Source: Paracoccus laeviglucosivorans (GTDB lineage: Bacteria > Pseudomonadota > Alphaproteobacteria > Rhodobacterales > Rhodobacteraceae). Taken from it: a stretch of 64,000 nt of DNA. Shown in pieces: positions 25,235 through 34,112 of the stretch. The notes below the pieces were generated by a model. It had not been told where the DNA came from. It was given only the letters and a program-made list of their open reading frames with translations, and did no database searches. Position 1 is the stretch's first letter. Every line of letters begins with the position of its first letter. The stretch is from the NCBI RefSeq assembly GCF_900182695.1, contig NZ_FXTK01000001.1, forward strand, positions 1-64,000, written 5' to 3'. Both the position numbers and the translations under genes were made by a program.

Positions 25235-25920
25235 CGCGCGCGGCTGGTCAGGTCTGACAGGCGCTGGCGCTGGTTGCCATCGGGGGCGAAATTCGAAGGA
25301 GCCAGCCAAGCGGCATGGGCCGGACCCAGCCGTGCCCATTCGTGATCCATGATCGCGAACCACGCGGAATCGCGGTTACGGCCCCGGACCAGCATATGCT
25401 GGCGGAACGTGCCTTCGTAGGTAAAACCATAGCGTCGCGCCGCAGCCATTGACGGCGCGTTCAGCGCGTTGCATTTCCATTCGACGCGGCGATAGCCCGC
25501 CTCGAATGCCCAGCGGATCATCAGCGAAATCGCCTCGGTCGCGGCGGGGCTGCGCTGAAGTGTGGGCGCAATCTCGATATGGCCAATCTCAATCACGCCA
25601 TTGGCCGGGTCGATGCGCAGGTATGATGCGACACCGCCAACCGCACCGCTGCGATTGTCGCGCAACGCGTAAAAGAACGGATCGGATTTGGCAGCCGCCT
25701 GCGCCTGCCAGTCGCGATAATCCTGCAGCGTCGCAAAGGGGCCATAGGGCATGTAATCCCATACCCAGTCCTGCCCCTGATTGGCGTGGAACAGGTCGTC
25801 CGCGTGACGGGCAGGGTCCAGCCGCTCAAGCGTGACGTGGATACCCGCGATCCGGTCTGGACCGGGCGCGGGCGGGGTGACAAAGCCCTGCACCAGTGGG
25901 CCAATGGGTCTGTCGGTCAT
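25222..25920 (-). CDS. GNAT family N-acetyltransferase (RimJ/RimL type)
   Basis: The 232-residue protein has a GNAT domain with the acetyl-CoA loop region I-E-I-A-P-x-L-Q-R-S-P-A-A-T-E-A and the C-terminal A-A-R-R-Y-G-F-x-Y-E-G-T-F pattern of the RimJ/RimL group. In these the usual substrates are ribosomal N-termini or amino acid derivatives; the one here is unknown. It converges on the receiver gene with a 13-bp overlap, and follows the DUF1501 gene after 26 bases on the same strand. Confidence 0.87.
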   Translation of the reverse strand: MTDRPIGPLVQGFVTPPAPGPDRIAGIHVTLERLDPARHADDLFHANQGQDWVWDYMPYGPFATLQDYRDWQAQAAAKSDPFFYALRDNRSGAVGGVASYLRIDPANGVIEIGHIEIAPTLQRSPAATEAISLMIRWAFEAGYRRVEWKCNALNAPSMAAARRYGFTYEGTFRQHMLVRGRNRDSAWFAIMDHEWARLGPAHAAWLAPSNFAPDGNQRQRLSDLTSRARQEE

Positions 25921-25946
25921 GCTGTCCTGATGCGTCTTTATAACTG

Positions 25947-27128
25947 TCAGGCCAGCATCTTCGGATCGCCGCCAAGGTCAAGTCCCGGAAAGATGCTGCG
26001 CTCCAGCATCTCGCGGTCGGTGCCGAACAACCCGCGCATCGCCCATGCGGCATAGGCGCGGATGTCGCGCGTGGGCATCAGGTCGCGATCCGCATAAAGC
26101 TGGCCGTCACCCAGCCCCGGCCAATCGCCAAAAGCGCGACCGCCGCGAATGGCCCCGCCCGCCATCAGCATCGCCCCGCCCGTGCCGTGATCGGTCCCGG
26201 CCGAGCCGTTTTCGCGCACGGTGCGGCCGAATTCGGTCATGGCCAGCACGGTCGTGCGCTGCCAGTTCTGGCCCAGCCCGTCGCGCAGCGCCAGAATGGC
26301 CGCCGCAAGCCGGTCCAGCGACCGACCCAAGGTCTGCGACTGGTTGGCATGGGTATCCCAGCCGGCAATCGAAAAAGCCGCGATGCGCGATTCCCCGTTC
26401 AGCCGGTTCGCCGCGAAATTCCCCAAGGCGACAGCATCGCCGGTCGGGCCCTGCGCGCGTTCGCCCATTTCGGTCTCGGACCCGATGCGGACGGCATCAC
26501 GCGCCGCGTCCCGAAACAGCGGATCGTCGTGATAGACATGCTCAAGCAGCATCTGCGCCTGAGGCGACAGCGTGAGCGAGGCGCGTGGCGCCCAGCTGAG
26601 ATGCGCGGCCTGTCCCGACAGAATGCGCATCTGCTCCACACCCACCGCATAGGCTGTCTCTGCCGAAGTCTGGGGCATACTTTGCAGCAAGCGGTTCAGC
26701 CAGCCGCCGACCTGATTATCCACCGGCAGGTCGTTGCCGGTCCCCGCCTCAAGCAAGTCCTGACCATCGAAATGACTGCGCTTGTCGCGATAGGGGGTCG
26801 AAACGGCATGGGCAAAGGCCAGTTCGCCCTTCTGCCAAAGGGGCATCAGCGGCTGCAGCTTGGGGTGCAGCGCGTAAAATCCGTCCAGATCCAGCGCGCC
26901 ATTGTCCGGGCCGGTCGAAATCTGCTGGCGCAGCTTGGCCAGCATCGGATCGCCGTAGGGCTGGATCACGTCCAACCCGTCCATCGCGCCGCGCAGGATG
27001 ATCACCACCAGCCGGTTGTCCGACGGGACCGAGGCGAAGGTCATCGACGTCATCAGCGGATGCGCTGCTGCCGAGCAGCCGATCAGGGCTGCGCTTTTCA
27101 GAAACAGGCGCCGGTCCAGTTCGATCAT
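25947..27128 (-). CDS. DUF1501 family, Tat-exported protein
   Basis: The roughly 393-residue product belongs to DUF1501, a sulfatase-fold-like family usually encoded beside DUF1800, as here. It opens with a twin-arginine motif R-R-L-F-L-K and a hydrophobic stretch, so it is probably Tat-exported. Later blocks include I-L-R-G-A-M-D-G-L-D, F-D-G-Q-D-L-L-E-A-G and E-F-G-R-T-V-x-x-N-G-S-A-G-T-D-H-G. The biochemical role is unknown. The second of two adjacent ATG codons sits five bases after GGAGG and is preferred. It starts about ten bases after the DUF1800 stop. Confidence 0.88.
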   Translation of the reverse strand: MIELDRRLFLKSAALIGCSAAAHPLMTSMTFASVPSDNRLVVIILRGAMDGLDVIQPYGDPMLAKLRQQISTGPDNGALDLDGFYALHPKLQPLMPLWQKGELAFAHAVSTPYRDKRSHFDGQDLLEAGTGNDLPVDNQVGGWLNRLLQSMPQTSAETAYAVGVEQMRILSGQAAHLSWAPRASLTLSPQAQMLLEHVYHDDPLFRDAARDAVRIGSETEMGERAQGPTGDAVALGNFAANRLNGESRIAAFSIAGWDTHANQSQTLGRSLDRLAAAILALRDGLGQNWQRTTVLAMTEFGRTVRENGSAGTDHGTGGAMLMAGGAIRGGRAFGDWPGLGDGQLYADRDLMPTRDIRAYAAWAMRGLFGTDREMLERSIFPGLDLGGDPKMLA

Positions 27129-27137
27129 CATCGCCTC

Positions 27138-28511
27138 CTATCGCCGGTTGAAATCGGTCGAGGCCAGCACAAGCGCCACCCCCTCGACTTCGCTTTCGGC
27201 CTTGGGCACCGCCCAGGCCAACTGTTCGGAATGCGTGCCGCCCAAGGCGGTCTGCAGGAATTCGCGCGGGTCGGGCAGCTGTCGTTTCAGCATCCTGCTG
27301 GGCATCTGCAGCGACCAGTTGATACGCGCGGCCAGCATCTGCGGCGCGATCCACGCATCGGCATGTTCGGGCCAGCCGTCCGGGCCGGTCTGGCGCGACC
27401 ATGGCTGGCCCATGCGGTTCATCGTGTCGAAGGTCTGGCTGGGCAGTTGCGGAAAATCCAGCGCCATCAGGTCGTCCCCGGTGATCCCAAGGGCGCGATA
27501 GCCCGACACCAGCAGATCAAAGGGCTGACGCACCTTTTTGCGCATGTCGCTTGCCAGATCGGCATGGGTCACCATCACGCGATAGACTTGCGGCAGATCT
27601 CCGCCCGTGTCGCGCCAGGTCGCGGCCATCGCCTGCACCAGCGCATCGGACGGGTCGTCCGAAATGAAATGCACCGCCAGTTTGCGCGACACGAATTGCG
27701 CCGTTTCGGGGCGACGGGCAATGTCGCGAAACGCGGCCTGAATATCCTGCAGCCCGCCACGGCGTTGCCCGCCATAGCTTTTGCCCAGCACGGTTTCCGC
27801 CCCCGGCTCGGCCATCTGCGGCTTGAAGGTGAATCCCTCGCGCGAGGTATAGCCCAGCCCGGTCAGCAGCTCGGCCAGTTGTCGCACGTCGTCCTGCGTA
27901 TAGGGCGCACCAACGCCCAGCGAATGCAGCTCCATCGCCTCACGGGCAAGGTTTTCGTTCAGGCCGAAATCCTTTTCGGGGCGACGCTTGGCAAACGGAG
28001 AGTTGGGACCACGGCTGCTGTTCTGGTTCAGATACAGCAACATCATCGGATGCGTGTCGGCGGCAAAGAACATGTCTTCAAAGCGGCCATTCACATGCGG
28101 GCGGATCGCTTCGTCCACAAAGGCCATGGCAAGCGGCTGGTTGCCCGAACTCATCGGAGCGACGGTGAAATGGTCGGCCCAGAACTGCACCAGCCGTTCG
28201 CCAAAGCCCACCGGATCATCGACCGCGCGCACCATGCGGCGCTGCAGGTCACGCACCAGCATCCGGCTAAGTTCGCGGTTATATACCTGATATTCCAGCT
28301 TTTCCGCCTCGCCGCCGTCCTTGCGGGCCTTGGTCAGATCGGCAAGGCGCAGGCTCATTTCGCGGGCTTTGTCGGTCGTCACCGCCTCGGGGCCGGGGCC
28401 AGCGGTATCGACGGCAGCCAGCACGGCCGCGGCATCCTTGGGCGGCGGCATCAGCGGCGAAAGCCCATAGCCAAGGCGGATCGCCGCAAGTTCGGGAAAT
28501 CCAAAAGTCAT
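27138..28511 (-). CDS. DUF1800 family protein
   Basis: The 457-residue protein matches DUF1800 and is the partner of the DUF1501 gene directly downstream. It shows R-L-G-Y-G-L at the N-terminus, F-W-A-D-H-F-T-V near the middle, the family-typical E-N-L-A-R-E-A-M-E-L-H-S-L-G-V and L-L-T-G-L-G-Y. No signal peptide is evident. The pair is widespread in bacteria but not biochemically defined. The ATG is preferred to a GTG three codons earlier because AGGTG is seven bases away. Confidence 0.88.
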   Translation of the reverse strand: MTFGFPELAAIRLGYGLSPLMPPPKDAAAVLAAVDTAGPGPEAVTTDKAREMSLRLADLTKARKDGGEAEKLEYQVYNRELSRMLVRDLQRRMVRAVDDPVGFGERLVQFWADHFTVAPMSSGNQPLAMAFVDEAIRPHVNGRFEDMFFAADTHPMMLLYLNQNSSRGPNSPFAKRRPEKDFGLNENLAREAMELHSLGVGAPYTQDDVRQLAELLTGLGYTSREGFTFKPQMAEPGAETVLGKSYGGQRRGGLQDIQAAFRDIARRPETAQFVSRKLAVHFISDDPSDALVQAMAATWRDTGGDLPQVYRVMVTHADLASDMRKKVRQPFDLLVSGYRALGITGDDLMALDFPQLPSQTFDTMNRMGQPWSRQTGPDGWPEHADAWIAPQMLAARINWSLQMPSRMLKRQLPDPREFLQTALGGTHSEQLAWAVPKAESEVEGVALVLASTDFNRR

Positions 28512-28618
28512 GCAAATCACCTGTCCAGCCGGGAAGGTCGTCTGCCACGCTTATCGCACGGCCAGCCGGAAAGGTCAGTTCACGCTTTTGGGGGGATGCC
28601 GCATTGCAGCAAGCATTC

Positions 28619-28643
28619 GCCGAAAGCCGCTTGGGCTTTCGGC
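28619..28643 (-). terminator. Hairpin downstream of aspS
   Basis: A perfect 10-bp stem GCCGAAAGCC/GGCTTTCGGC with a five-base loop lies 20 bp after the aspS stop. No T run follows on the minus strand, so it may be a weak or factor-assisted terminator. Confidence 0.55.
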
Positions 28644-28662
28644 AATCGTCAGGGCGCGCGCC

Positions 28663-30438
28663 TTATTCCTTGGGCAGCGCACGCAGGCGCAATTCGCGCA
28701 TCTGTTCGTTGGTGGGTTCGCTGGGCGCGCCCATCATCAGGTCTTCGGCGCGCTGGTTCATCGGGAACATGATGACTTCGCGGATGTTCTGTTCGTCCGC
28801 CAGCAGCATCACGATCCGGTCGATACCAGCCGCACAACCGCCGTGGGGCGGAGCGCCATAGCGGAAGGCCTTGACCATGCCGCCAAAGCGTTTCTCGACC
28901 TCATCCGCGCCGTAGCCTGCCAGTTCAAACGCCTTGAACATGATTTCCGGCTTGTGGTTACGGATCGCACCCGAGATCAGCTCATAGCCGTTGCAGGCCA
29001 GGTCGTACTGATAGCCCTTGACCGCCAGCGGATCGCCCGACAGCGCCTCAAGCCCGCCCTGCGGCATGCTGAAGGGGTTGTGGCTGAAGTCGATCTTGCC
29101 GTCGTCGGTTTTCTCATACATCGGGAAATCGACGATCCAGGCGAATTTGAACTGGTTTTCGTCGGTCAGACCCAGTTCCTGCCCGATCACGTTGCGGGCG
29201 CGGCCCGCGACGGCCTCGAACTGTTCCGGCTTGCCGCCCAGGAAGAAGGCGGCATCGCCCTCACCCAGACCCAGTTGCAGGCGCAGCGCCTCGGTGGGTT
29301 CAGCGCCAAGGGCTTTGGCGATAGGACCGGCGGCTTCGGTGCTGCCATCCTCGGCCTTGCGCCAGAAGATATAGCCCATGCCCGGCAGACCCTGCTGTTG
29401 GGCAAAGGCGTTCATGCGGTCGGCGAATTTGCGGCTGCCGCCCTTGGGCGCGGGAATGGCGCGAACCTCGGTGCCGTCCTGCTCCAGCAGCTTGGCAAAG
29501 ATCGCAAAGCCCGAGCCGCGGAAATGGTCGCTGACGATCTGCATCTCGATCGGGTTGCGCAGGTCGGGCTTGTCGCTGCCGTATTTCAGCATCGATTCCG
29601 CATAAGCGATGCGCGGCCAGTTGGTATCGACCGGACGGCCCTTGCCGAATTCCTCGAACAGGCCCTGAATGACCGGCTGGATGGTGGCGAAGATGTCTTC
29701 CTGCTCGACAAACGACATCTCAAGGTCAAGCTGGTAGAAATCGGTGGGGCTGCGGTCGGCGCGCGGGTCTTCGTCGCGGAAGCAGGGCGCGATCTGGAAA
29801 TACTTGTCGAAGCCCGCGACCATGATCAGCTGCTTGAACTGCTGCGGCGCCTGCGGCAGTGCATAGAACTTGCCCGGATGCAGACGCGAGGGAACCAGAA
29901 AATCGCGCGCGCCTTCGGGGCTGGACGCGGTGATGATCGGCGTCTGGAATTCGGTGAAACCCTGATCCCACATCCGGTTGCGGATCGAACGCACAACCTG
30001 CGAACGCAGCATGATGTTGTTGTGCAGCGTTTCGCGGCGCAGATCCAGGAAACGATAGGTCAGGCGGGTTTCTTCGGGATAGTCCTGATCGCCAAAGACC
30101 GGCAGCGGCAGGTCATCCGAGGCACCCAGAACCTCGACATCCGTGGCATAGACCTCGATCTCGCCGGTCGGCAGCTTGGGGTTCACCAGCGACGCATCGC
30201 GCAGTTTCACGCGGCCGTCGATGCGGATCACGGTTTCGGCGCGCAGTTTTTCCAGCGCCGAAAAGGCGGGGCTGTCGCTGTCGGCGATGACCTGCGTGAT
30301 GCCGTAATGGTCGCGCAGGTCGATGAACAGCACGCCGCCGTGGTCGCGGACGCGATGGACCCAACCCGACAGACGGATTTCGGACCCGGCGGCTGCGGCA
30401 GTCAGCTGGCCGCAGGTATGGCTGCGATAGGCGCTCAT
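28663..30438 (-). CDS. aspS: Aspartyl-tRNA synthetase
   Basis: The 591-residue class II synthetase is full length: the N-terminal OB anticodon-binding domain (about 1-110, with R-V-R-D-H-G-G), the catalytic core, the bacterial GAD insertion domain, and motif 3 G-A-P-P-H-G-G-x-A-x-G-I-D-R. Bacterial aspartyl-tRNA synthetases of this type often also charge tRNA-Asn, with GatCAB amidating the product; whether this one does cannot be told here. It stands alone with its own terminator-like hairpin. Confidence 0.98.
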   Translation of the reverse strand: MSAYRSHTCGQLTAAAAGSEIRLSGWVHRVRDHGGVLFIDLRDHYGITQVIADSDSPAFSALEKLRAETVIRIDGRVKLRDASLVNPKLPTGEIEVYATDVEVLGASDDLPLPVFGDQDYPEETRLTYRFLDLRRETLHNNIMLRSQVVRSIRNRMWDQGFTEFQTPIITASSPEGARDFLVPSRLHPGKFYALPQAPQQFKQLIMVAGFDKYFQIAPCFRDEDPRADRSPTDFYQLDLEMSFVEQEDIFATIQPVIQGLFEEFGKGRPVDTNWPRIAYAESMLKYGSDKPDLRNPIEMQIVSDHFRGSGFAIFAKLLEQDGTEVRAIPAPKGGSRKFADRMNAFAQQQGLPGMGYIFWRKAEDGSTEAAGPIAKALGAEPTEALRLQLGLGEGDAAFFLGGKPEQFEAVAGRARNVIGQELGLTDENQFKFAWIVDFPMYEKTDDGKIDFSHNPFSMPQGGLEALSGDPLAVKGYQYDLACNGYELISGAIRNHKPEIMFKAFELAGYGADEVEKRFGGMVKAFRYGAPPHGGCAAGIDRIVMLLADEQNIREVIMFPMNQRAEDLMMGAPSEPTNEQMRELRLRALPKE

Positions 30439-30499
30439 CGTTTTTCCCCTTGCGTATCAGGCCACGCATGAACCGTGACGGGCGGGGGAAGTCAAGCGT

Positions 30500-31171
30500 T
30501 CAGAACGGTCGGACCACATTGCCGGAATAGAAGTATGCCCCCATTCCCACGGCGAACAGCACATTTCCCGCCACCGCGTGCAGCAACCAAGCCGCCGGAA
30601 AGCCCCGGTTCAGATAGGCGCGGGCAAAGGCCCAGCCCCCCAGAAACGTCATCAGCGCCACGACCCAAGACCAATACATCAGATGCGCGAATGAAAAGAT
30701 CGCGGCATTCAGCGCGATGGCCCCCCGCCCTTCGGGCAGCAGCGCGGCATAGCGATGAAAGAACAGCGGGCGAAAGATCAGCTCTTGCGGCAGGGCCGAC
30801 AGAAGCGGGTAGAACGCCCAGATCAGCAGCACCCGTTCGGGATGGGACCGCGCCATGGAGAAAAGCGACTCGGGGCGGGTCAGCCACAGGATCAGGACGC
30901 CCGCGACCAGCGTGATCAGCGCGATGCCCGCCAACTCCAGCAGGGGAACCCGGCTCCAGCCCCTGATCAGGCTGCGCCAGCGGAACCCGCCGGTGAACCA
31001 CAGCAACGCAAGGCCCGCGGCGCTGAAGACGGCCAGCGCCTCGAATAGCAGGTTGCCGGGCATGAACAGCGCGATGCCCAAGGGCGCCCCGATATAGAGC
31101 GCCCCGAACTCCACCCATAGCAGGGTGCGTCGTCTGGTTACTGCAAGCGTCGGCTCAGCCATTGGCGCCAT
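30500..31171 (-). CDS. CPBP-family intramembrane protein, altered motif 1
   Basis: The 223-residue protein has six or so transmembrane segments and the CPBP (Abi/Rce1-like) arrangement: motif 1 Q-E-L-I-F-R at 129-134, motif 2 F-S-F-A-H (His163), and motif 3 H-A-V-A-G-N (His198, Asn203). In canonical members motif 1 begins with two Glu; here the first is Gln129, so catalysis is doubtful though many family members vary. The start overlaps the end of the GH25 lipoprotein gene by 34 bp; another in-frame ATG nine bases later is possible. Its function is unknown. Confidence 0.8.
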   Translation of the reverse strand: MAPMAEPTLAVTRRRTLLWVEFGALYIGAPLGIALFMPGNLLFEALAVFSAAGLALLWFTGGFRWRSLIRGWSRVPLLELAGIALITLVAGVLILWLTRPESLFSMARSHPERVLLIWAFYPLLSALPQELIFRPLFFHRYAALLPEGRGAIALNAAIFSFAHLMYWSWVVALMTFLGGWAFARAYLNRGFPAAWLLHAVAGNVLFAVGMGAYFYSGNVVRPF

Positions 31172-31923
31172 TGCACAGGATCTCCGGCGAACACGTTCAG
31201 GTCTACATTGCCCCGGATACCCGGCACGATTCCCGTGCCAGTATATTGCCAGAACGAATAACGCTGGCCCGGATAGACGATGCGCGGATGGCCCGCGACC
31301 GAGCGCAGCCAGAACTCCTCGGGCCACGAGCCCAGATTGTTGTCACGGTAGAAGTCCACGGTGGTGTAGATGATCGGACGCTGCCCGTAATACTGATGCA
31401 GGATGTCCTTGAAAATCTTGGCCTCGCGCAGGACTTCGTGGCTTGGCGGGCGATGCGGACAGGTCTTGGATGCCGTCCATTCCAGATCCAGCACCGGCGG
31501 CAGCGCACCGCGTTCGCGCGGCACGTTCTGGATGAACCACGCCGCCTGCTGCGCACCGGAGCGGCAGAAGTAGAAATAATGATAGGCGCCGCGTGGAATG
31601 CGCGCCTGCCCCGCTTCATACCAGTAACGGCGGAAGTTCGGATCCGAATGGTCGCCCCCCTCGGTCGCCTTAATAAAGGCGAAGCTGACGCCCGAGCTGC
31701 GCACCCGGCTCCAGTCGATATCGCCCTGATAGCGCGACACGTCGATGCCATGGACCGGGTGGTCATAGGGATGACCGCCGACCCACGGATGCGGTTGGCT
31801 GTCGCCGAATTTGGGGCCAAGCCCCTGCCCGACCATGACGGCGCGCTGTTGCGTCGGTGCGCCGCCGCAAGCCGCAAGCGCGACCAGCATAAGCACCGAC
31901 AGAATGCGTGTAATAAACTTCAT
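31138..31923 (-). CDS. GH25 lysozyme-like lipoprotein
   Basis: The 261-residue protein has a signal peptide with lipobox L-A-A-C (Cys19). A GH25 muramidase domain follows, with Asp61 (G-I-D-V-S-R-Y-Q-G), Asp146 and Glu148 in V-L-D-L-E-W, the catalytic pair, and A-Y-H-Y-F. GH25 enzymes cleave the MurNAc-GlcNAc bond, so this would act on peptidoglycan from the outer-membrane or inner-membrane face in the periplasm. The ATG with AGAGGG upstream is preferred to a longer in-frame start. The following CPBP gene overlaps its 3' end by 34 bp, so the two are coupled. Confidence 0.92.
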   Translation of the reverse strand: MKFITRILSVLMLVALAACGGAPTQQRAVMVGQGLGPKFGDSQPHPWVGGHPYDHPVHGIDVSRYQGDIDWSRVRSSGVSFAFIKATEGGDHSDPNFRRYWYEAGQARIPRGAYHYFYFCRSGAQQAAWFIQNVPRERGALPPVLDLEWTASKTCPHRPPSHEVLREAKIFKDILHQYYGQRPIIYTTVDFYRDNNLGSWPEEFWLRSVAGHPRIVYPGQRYSFWQYTGTGIVPGIRGNVDLNVFAGDPVQWRQWLSRRLQ

Positions 31924-32008
31924 GACTGCCCTCTGCCCTCGCGCCTGTCCTCCGGCGCTTTCGGCCTTTATCGCAAAGGCGCAGAGTTCTGTCACGATGG
32001 CGTGACAG

Positions 32009-32614
32009 TCACGAATGTGTCAGGGACGGCAGCAGCGTCTCGATCGGCTGCCAGCCGGACGCCGGTTTGCGCGTCGCGATGTCGAATTCGAACCAGCAGC
32101 CCCCGCCGCCCGGCCCCTGATCGAAACGGCGGTCGATAGGCTGGCCCGCCAACGCGCAATAAAGCAGCGTGCCGACGCCGCCATGCCCGACGAACAGCAC
32201 ATCGCCCTGCGCGTGACCGGCAAGGCAGGCATCGACCTCGGCCAAGATGCGCGCCTGCGCGGCCTGCGCGGTTTCCCAGCCCCGCACGCTTTGCGTCGGA
32301 TGGGCAAAGAACTGGTCGGCCACCCGCTCAAATTCATCGGGGGGCAGGAAGCCCGTGGCGCTGCGGTCGTTTTCGTGCATGGCAGGCCGCGTCTCGACCG
32401 CCAGCCCCAGCGCGTCGGCCAGTGGGTGTGCGGTCTGCAGCGCCTTGACCTCGGCGCTGGAGATGATGCGGTTTGTCCGTCCCAGCGCGGCGGGGGTCGC
32501 GGCAAGTGCTGCGACGCGGGCATGGCCCACGGCGTTCAGCGACCATTCGGGGACCGGGACCAGCGGGTCCACCTGAACCTGCGGATGCGTCAGATAGCGG
32601 GCAATGCGCGACAC
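32009..32614 (-). CDS. Histidine-phosphatase-like protein with degenerate active site
   Basis: The 201-residue protein resembles the histidine phosphatase/phosphoglycerate mutase family in length and overall pattern. The canonical R-H-G block is replaced by L-T-H-P (His10 retained, Arg missing). The usual S-x-x-x-R-A-x-Q-T-A arginine is a Glu in S-A-E-V-K-A-x-Q-T-A (Glu55). His80-Glu81 and G-H-G-G-V-G (His144) remain. Relatives of this form occur in Rhodobacterales. The GTG start has AAGG upstream. Catalysis cannot be assumed; a binding role is possible. Confidence 0.72.
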   Translation of the reverse strand: MSRIARYLTHPQVQVDPLVPVPEWSLNAVGHARVAALAATPAALGRTNRIISSAEVKALQTAHPLADALGLAVETRPAMHENDRSATGFLPPDEFERVADQFFAHPTQSVRGWETAQAAQARILAEVDACLAGHAQGDVLFVGHGGVGTLLYCALAGQPIDRRFDQGPGGGGCWFEFDIATRKPASGWQPIETLLPSLTHS

Positions 32615-32681
32615 GGGGGATGACCTTGGCAATGGTGAACGGCGCCGATGATCGCGGCCCGCCAAAGCAAGGTCAACGCCC

Positions 32682-34055
32682 TTAATCCGGGATCACCTTG
32701 CCCGGATTCATGATGCCCTGCGGATCAAGCGCCGCCTTGATCGCGGCCATCACATCAACCGCGTCGCCATGCTGGGCGCGCATCAGGGGGCGTTTGCCGA
32801 TACCCACGCCATGTTCTCCGGTGATCGTGCCGCCGACCGACAGCGCACGTTCGGCCATGCGTCCTGCCACGCGCTTGGCGGCAGCCAGTTCATCGGCATC
32901 GCCCGGCATGACAAGCAGTTGCGAATGGAAATTGCCATCGCCGACATGGCCGACCATGGGACCGACCAGCCCTTCGGCCCTGATGTCGGCGGCGGCCGCC
33001 GCCACCTGCGCGGCCAGATGCGACATGGGCACGCAGACATCGGTGACCACGGCCGTTGCGCCGGGGCGCAGCGCAAGGCAGGCGCGATAGGCACCGTGGC
33101 GCATCCGCCAAAGCGCGGCGCGTTCCTCGGGGGTGGTGGCCCAGTCGAAGCCCTGTCCGCCGAAATCGGTCGCAAGCTCGCCGAACTTTTCGGCATCCTC
33201 CCTGACCGATACGGGCGAGCCGTTGAATTCCACCATCAGATGCGGCTGTTCCCGCATCTGGCTGCCTGATGCCTGATTAAAGGCCCGCGCGGCATCGGCA
33301 TCGACGAATTCGATCCGTGCCATCGGGATGCCCGACTGGATGGTGGCCGTGACGCATTCCACCGCCGCCTCAAGGTTGGGAAAGGCGCAGACGGCGCTGG
33401 CCACTTCCTCGGGCTGGCCATGCAGGCGCAGGGTCAGCTCGGTGATGATGCCCAGCGTGCCTTCGGACCCGACGAACAGGCCGGTCAGGTCATAGCCCGC
33501 AGACGATTTCGCGGCGCGGGTGCCTGTGCGGATGATGCGGCCATCGGCCAGAACCACCTCCAGCGCCAGGACATTGTCGCGCATCGTGCCGTAGCGCACG
33601 GCGGTCGTGCCGCTGGCCCGCGTTGCAGCCATGCCGCCAAGGCTGGCATTCGCGCCGGGATCGACGGGAAAGAACAGGCCGGTGGCGCGCAGTTCGGTGT
33701 TCAATGCCTCGCGCGTGACGCCGGGCTGGACGCTGACCTGCAAATCTTCGGACCGGATGTCCAGCACGCGGTCCATCTTCATCAGGTCGATCACGATGCC
33801 GCCATGGATCGCCAGCGCGTGCCCTTCAAGCGAGGTGCCCGTGCCCCAGCCGATCACCGGGATCAGGTGCTGTTGGCATATCGCCATGACCTGCGACACC
33901 TCGGCGGTGGTCAGCGGCCAGACGACCGCATCGGGTGGAGGGGCAGTGTGGAACGTTTCCGACTGGCCATGCAGGTCGCGATCGGCCTGCGACTGGGAAA
34001 AGCGCGGGCCCAGCAGTTGCGACAGGGCTTCGGCAGCGTTGGCGGGGATGGTCAT
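32682..34055 (-). CDS. FAD-binding oxidase, D-lactate/glycolate dehydrogenase (GlcD-like)
   Basis: The 457-residue flavoprotein has the FAD_binding_4 PP-loop G-W-G-T-G-T-S-L-E-G-H near residue 70 and G-S-E-G-T-L-G-I-I near residue 210. The C-terminal FAD-oxidase domain has H-V-G-D-G-N-F-H and G-E-H-G-V-G, which bind metal and substrate in D-2-hydroxyacid dehydrogenases. It oxidises D-lactate, glycolate or a similar 2-hydroxy acid to the 2-oxo acid, passing electrons to the respiratory chain. The ATG with AAGGAG upstream is chosen; an 18-residue longer frame lacks a site. It stands alone. Confidence 0.93.
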   Translation of the reverse strand: MTIPANAAEALSQLLGPRFSQSQADRDLHGQSETFHTAPPPDAVVWPLTTAEVSQVMAICQQHLIPVIGWGTGTSLEGHALAIHGGIVIDLMKMDRVLDIRSEDLQVSVQPGVTREALNTELRATGLFFPVDPGANASLGGMAATRASGTTAVRYGTMRDNVLALEVVLADGRIIRTGTRAAKSSAGYDLTGLFVGSEGTLGIITELTLRLHGQPEEVASAVCAFPNLEAAVECVTATIQSGIPMARIEFVDADAARAFNQASGSQMREQPHLMVEFNGSPVSVREDAEKFGELATDFGGQGFDWATTPEERAALWRMRHGAYRACLALRPGATAVVTDVCVPMSHLAAQVAAAAADIRAEGLVGPMVGHVGDGNFHSQLLVMPGDADELAAAKRVAGRMAERALSVGGTITGEHGVGIGKRPLMRAQHGDAVDVMAAIKAALDPQGIMNPGKVIPD

Positions 34056-34112
34056 GGGCAGTCTCCTTGGCGGTATGGCAGTTAAACCGCGCCACGCCGC
34101 CAAGGGCAAGCG

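Noticed and set aside
26187-28772. An 861-codon plus-strand frame opposite DUF1501/DUF1800
   Set aside because: Composition is His/Gln/Arg-rich and unlike a protein family; both DUF genes on the other strand have clear family motifs.
28510-30471. A 653-codon plus-strand frame opposite aspS
   Set aside because: aspS is certain; the antisense frame has no motif and spans the gap into unrelated genes.
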